In this document: positions 60,240 through 64,000 of the stretch, piece after piece
How positions within the stretch are numbered: position 1 is the first letter of the stretch
Layout: each line of letters starts with the position of its first letter
Assembly (NCBI GenBank): GCA_028583415.1
Contig: CM053275.1
Span: forward strand, 81,096,805 to 81,160,804
Origin: Protea cynaroides
Taxonomy: Eukaryota; Streptophyta; Magnoliopsida; Proteales; Proteaceae
DNA: 64,000 nucleotides
Direction: 5' to 3'
Made by a program: the position numbers and the translations under genes
The notes under the pieces: generated by a model
Seen by the model: the letters and a program-made list of their open reading frames with translations, nothing else
Told to the model about the DNA's origin: nothing
Database searches by the model: none

Positions 60240-61985
60240 AGAGTGATTATTTTAGGAAATTGAGTTGTCATATTATGGGATGTCAAAATAGACTCAAGAA
60301 ACTTGAAGTTTGATGAGAGCACCTGAAAATGGGTGTGAAACAACCAGTTAAGATACCAGAAATGCTACTAGAGTGTAATGAAATGATTATAGAAATATTT
60401 ATTAAGATCGATGCTTCAGCCATAGTAGCAGAGCCAGATGAGGCAATGAAGAGATATATTAGACCATGTATATCTGTGATTTCATCCAATCACATGTTGT
60501 ACTTCAAGATAGATGTTTTTAGTGATGGATAAAAATAAAGATCCTAATGATTTTGAGGAAGTTATTAGTAATGAAATTACTCTTGAATGTTTAATGATCA
60601 TAAATGATGTGTTATTGTCTATGAACAATAACGAGACTTGGAATTTTATACTTTTGTCAATGAGCGATGTCTCATAGGCTAAAAATGGATATACAAAGAA
60701 AATGTGTGGTTCCAGTGGGAGAATTGATTGCTACAGAGTAAGATTTATAGCAAAGTAGAATCACACAAAGGGAAGAGAAAGAGAACTTCAAATTTTGAGA
60801 TCTTAGTTGCTCATTTTATTTTGGAGTTGCATCAGGTAGATGTAAATATCGTTTTGATCAAAGAAAATCTAGAAGAAAATATTTATATATTTTAATCACA
60901 AGGTTTTGTGGTAAGGATAAAGAAGATATGTTTTGTAGACTTATAAAGTCAATCTGTGGATTAAACGGATATCCAGATAATGGTATTTGAAGTTTTACAG
61001 GGTTGTATCTTCTTTCAACTTTGTTGAGATTGTCATTGACCATTGTATATATCTATAGGTCAGTGGGAGTGGATTCACTACTTTGTCATGTGTGTTGATG
61101 ATTTTCATTGGCTTGTAGTGACATGGTTTACTAGTTGATCAATATTTTTCTGTCTGATAACTTTGACATGTAAAACTGTATGAGCAAGTACCTTTGTACC
61201 TGGTATTGAGTTTGCTCGTGACAGAAAAAATAAAATTCTAGATTTATCTCAAAGTATAAATATTGTTCGTGTTTTCGAATGGTTTAGTATGCATGTATAA
61301 CTAGTAAGTTGCGGATGCTAAAATTGGTAAAGGAGACAAATTGACAGAATTATGGACAAAGAATGATACTAAGCATTAGCATCTACAATGCAGTAGAGAG
61401 CTTGATATATATTTAAGGTTGTAATCATTTCATATAGTCTTTTCATTGAGTGTCATAAGATGTTTTCAGTTGGATGCTGGTATAGCTTACTGGACAATGG
61501 GGAAAAGGAAGGTTATGCGGTATATGCAGAAGACCAAATATTATATGTTCATTTATAAAAGTAGTGACACTCTAGGTTATTTTGATGTAATTTATAATGA
61601 TTGTATTGATGACAAGAAACCAACATCAAGGTTCATTGTCATGGTAGTAGGGTTTTGTAACTCTATATAATAATAACAAGCAAGATATCTTGTGTGAAAA
61701 TTTATTCTCTAATTTGGAGGTTGTAGTCTCCACTTCTAAACCTATTGAGATGTGTTCTGACAGCCGTTCAGTTGTGTTCTTCTCAAAGAATAATAAGAAA
61801 TATAGTATTTCACAGCATAATAGAGATCAAATCTCTTCAAGTAAGGAAGATGTTAAAATATTTTATATCATTGTAGAATCTCGGACGAAGGTTTTGTCAG
61901 TGGGAGTCTTTAAGGGACGGTATGTCCAATATAAGAATGGTTGAGGACAAATAATTTTATCAGAGGCTTAAGTGGCCAAAGATCT
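60240..61985 (+). pseudogene. Decayed copia pol of A2
   Basis: Collinear with A1. The frame at 60329-60532 holds the integrase-RT linker (VKIPEMLLECNEMIIEIFIK). RT remnants lie at 60545-61000, with the 'LELHQVDV' and 'VCRLIKSICGLN' areas in different frames. The RNase H remnant starts at 61446 (LDAGIAYWTMGKRKVMRYMQ), and VVSTSKPIEMCSDSRSVVFF at 61690-61800 is the conserved CDN/SAV segment. The frame ends past 61944. In A2 the RNase H part is better preserved than in A1. Confidence 0.75.
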
Positions 61986-62187
61986 AGGAATCAGTGGGAG
62001 TCTCTAGATATGCTTAATCAGTGGGAGACTCTTTATGTTTATACTTATGTTTTCACATTGCTTACTGTGTTTGATTGTATTGCTCATGGTTTGATGGGTA
62101 CAGTTTTTGTAACTATGATTTTGTTTACATTAGCATTTGCGTTATTGCTATCTTGCACACATAGTTATATGTTTGACATGTCACAGA

Positions 62188-62330
62188 TACAAGATAGTAT
62201 TTAGCCAAAGTTTTAAGGCAGTATTTAGCCAAAGTTTCAAGGCAGTATTTAGCCAAAGTTTCAAGGCAGTATTTAGCCAAAGTTTCAAGACAGTATTTAG
62301 CCAAAGATTTAAGGTGGTGTCTAACCAAAG
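62188..62330 (+). repeat. 24-bp tandem repeat of copia A2
   Basis: Five to six units of GGCAGTATTTAGCCAAAGTT followed by TCAA, nearly identical in the middle, lying about 330 bp before the 3' LTR. The period of 24 keeps frames open on both strands. Confidence 0.9.
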
Positions 62331-62644
62331 TATGATATTATAATTTCGAAATATTTAAATACCATGTTATATTGCCCATAAAGGTTTTGGGGCACTTTGA
62401 TTAAGGTTCTTTAATCAAGTTTGGACTCGCATGGGAGTTTACTTTCATGCATTATCTCAGGCGATTCATGTATTGAGTAGACCTCTGTTGTGGCTGACAG
62501 AAGTTTGTACACCATATGTTAAGGTGTATTATTCGCTGTTGTTCGCATTGGGAAGCTTGATGGATGTTTCAAAGTTAGTGACGATTTAGTGTGTTAGATT
62601 CCGTGACCACACTGGTTGACGATAGTTTTGTAATTAATATAGCC

Positions 62645-62656
62645 CAAGTGGGAGAT
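62645..62656 (+). other. Polypurine tract of copia A2
   Basis: CAAGTGGGAGAT immediately precedes the 3' LTR. Confidence 0.8.
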
Positions 62657-63095
62657 TGTTAGATTTATGTGGGCTTAATTAATTACCTAAACTAGTTAAT
62701 TCAGTAGGAGTCTAATTGATACGGTATAATCGGTTTCATTTGGTTTGTCACATTGTATGAGATAGGTTTGGTAACCCTAATTCTATTGTGGGAAGGGTTT
62801 TAGGGTTACATCTGTATTCTATAAATACAGGGTTAGAGTCCCCACAACCACAGTTAATCAGTTCTATGCACCCATTAGCAAGAGACATCAGGATATCCTC
62901 TGGAGGCTGTGGAAGACTGTAGCCGAGGGATTTCGATCAAAGCTTGGAGCGTCGTGGAGCGTATGAGAAGTTAATCTCTTCACAGACAGGTATGTCTTTA
63001 TGTTCATTGTTTATGGCTTCTCTATTGTGTTCTATGGTAACTTTATGGATGGAGAATGGGTTTCATTGAAACCCTAAACACATAATATTCTAACA
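62657..63095 (+). repeat. 3' LTR of copia A2
   Basis: 439 bp, TGTTAGATTTATG...ATATTCTAACA, collinear with the 5' LTR. Followed by the target duplication CCTGT. Confidence 0.9.
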
Positions 63096-63508
63096 CCTGT
63101 ACCACCATCACCACCTACACCACAAAGAGAAGTGCTTGAAAGTGTGTGTTGGCCATTGTGAGATGTGTGCAAGTGATGAAACCACAAAGAGAAGGGCTTG
63201 AAGGTGTGGGGAAGTTTTCAAGGTAAAATGGTGCTCTAAGTAGCCATTCATTGAAGCTCGCTGACGCTCCAGGAGATGGCATAAAATATAAATGTGAAAG
63301 ATTTCACAACAGGCAAGAAATATTTATTTTTTCAGAAAGATAAAAAATGAATAAAAGAAAAAATGAGCCATCTTCTTCATTCATTCCTAATTAAAAAAAA
63401 AAAAAAGTAATTTCATTTACGAAGGTACAAGAATTCACAACTCATATCTCCACTTTCCAAAACTCAGCTTTTATAATTTTGTATCTATAACCATTAATGA
63501 AACTCCGC

Positions 63509-63590
63509 ATTGTGGGGGTAAGGCTGCGTACATTCTGCCCTCTCTAGACCCTGTAATAGCAGGAGCCTCATGCAATGGGATGCCCTTTTT
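63509..63590 (+). mobile_element. 5'-truncated Au-type SINE
   Basis: GGGGGTAAGGCTGCGTACAT, then CTCTAGACCCTGTAATAGCA and GGAGCCTCATGCAATGGGAT, ending GCCCTTTTT, is the 3' half of the plant Au SINE. It is flanked by direct repeats of 20 bp with a few changes (63489-63508 and 63591-63610, AACC-TTAATGAAACTCC). The tRNA-related half with the pol III promoter boxes is missing. Confidence 0.8.
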
Positions 63591-63907
63591 AACCTTTAAT
63601 GAAACTCCACTTAACATATAAAGACGAAATTAACATATTACTCAAGAGAAAAGCTTCGCCTTATCAATATACTACCAGAAGCTATAGTTAAACTGAATTC
63701 CTAATTAGTAATCCAACTGTATGAAGTCAGATAATATCACACTCAGACCAGTCAGATAATATCAGACACTCAGACTAACTGAACAATGATAAATAAATAG
63801 ACCATTACATATTAGAGGGCCTACCATTCATGAAAACTACAGAGTGATATACAGTGTAAAATAAATGCTCCAGAAGCATCATCCATGTACATAGAATTTT
63901 GACATCC
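63591..63907. other. Spacer, possibly 3' UTR on the minus strand
   Basis: AT-rich; contains a 17-bp near-duplicate (CAGATAATATCA..CACTCAGAC, about 63728 and 63752). No gene recognised. Confidence 0.4.
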
Positions 63908-63963
63908 TCAAACTGCAACATAGATGATTTGCTCATCCATTATCCCCTCTGCTTTCACAAGGT
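63908..63963 (-). CDS. Possible terminal exon of a host gene
   Basis: On the minus strand TTTTTGCATTACATAG is a good acceptor. The next 56 bases read LVKAEGIMDEQIIYVAV and then stop. The exon is short and open, and the acceptor has a T-rich tract. The rest of the gene would lie beyond the right edge. I recognise no family and the call may be chance. Confidence 0.2.
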
Positions 63964-64000
63964 CTATGTAATGCAAAAACAGTTCTAATTAGGAATCTAG

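Larger units (their letters stand above)
56524..63095 (+). mobile_element. Ty1/copia element A2 (decayed)
   Basis: A 6.57-kb element with target duplication CCTGT (56519-56523 and 63096-63100). Order: 439-bp 5' LTR, iMet primer site, GC-rich leader with ACCCGAAAACCC repeats (57480-57560), CCAC...GTGG hairpin array, gag relic, pol relic, 24-bp tandem repeat, polypurine tract, 439-bp 3' LTR. The LTRs differ at roughly 25 positions by eye (about 94-95% identity). All frames are broken. It shows what A1 looked like before the nested insertions. Confidence 0.9.

Noticed and set aside
1..64000. CRISPR arrays, operons, bacterial promoters, rRNA or tRNA genes
   Set aside because: The tandem repeats have no unique spacers, the gene style is plant nuclear, and I found no tRNA or rRNA sequence beyond the tRNA-derived part of a SINE.

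Overview
This is nuclear DNA from a flowering plant. It shows degraded Ty1/copia and Ty3/gypsy retrotransposons with plant-type primer sites, an Au-type SINE, a plant Transposase_24 gene relic with introns, a PPR-like fragment, TATA/CT-rich plant promoter sequence, and long AT-rich stretches with microsatellites. I see no intact host gene. The species cannot be named from what is here.

Layout. 1-3.8 kb: a decayed PPR-like fragment, then three foldback/MITE-type hairpin elements, another short MITE, a short tandem repeat and a (CT)n tract. 3.84-30.72 kb: one nested stack. A Ty1/copia element (family A, copy A1; target duplication AAAGA) has a Ty3/gypsy Tat-lineage element inserted in its 3' LTR on the minus strand (12898-30672; target duplication ATTGG). 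That element was itself hit twice by ~2.3-2.4 kb LTR-like units with TG...CA ends (C1 in its 3' LTR, target duplication AATAA; C2 in the protease region, target duplication AAATA). A third, inverted unit (C3) lies inside A1. The Tat element carries gag, protease, RT, two RNase H domains and integrase on the minus strand. Between pol and its 3' LTR it has a 24-bp minisatellite and an antisense, intron-bearing gene relic with a Transposase_28-like domain and a coiled coil.

30.7-42.4 kb: mostly AT-rich spacer with MITE-like pieces, a gypsy-LTR-like fragment, a tail of a second copia family (B), a multi-exon Transposase_24 pseudogene, a lone exon resembling chaperonin CCT2, and a SINE fragment. 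42.43-46.70 kb: a complete but non-coding copia family B element on the minus strand (target duplication TATGA). 46.7-56.5 kb: a CACTA-type terminus, a (GGT)n block bounded by a ~117-bp direct duplication, MITE-like sequence and otherwise unremarkable spacer. 56.52-63.10 kb: a second family A element (A2; target duplication CCTGT). The last 0.9 kb holds a 5'-truncated SINE with a ~20-bp target duplication and a possible terminal exon on the minus strand.

Almost everything recognisable is transposon or transposon relic, and all retroelement reading frames are broken. The features most worth following are the antisense spliced gene and minisatellite of the Tat element, a conserved array of short CCAC...GTGG hairpins shared by copia families A and B, and a repeated internal motif plus a short conserved peptide in the three LTR-like units.
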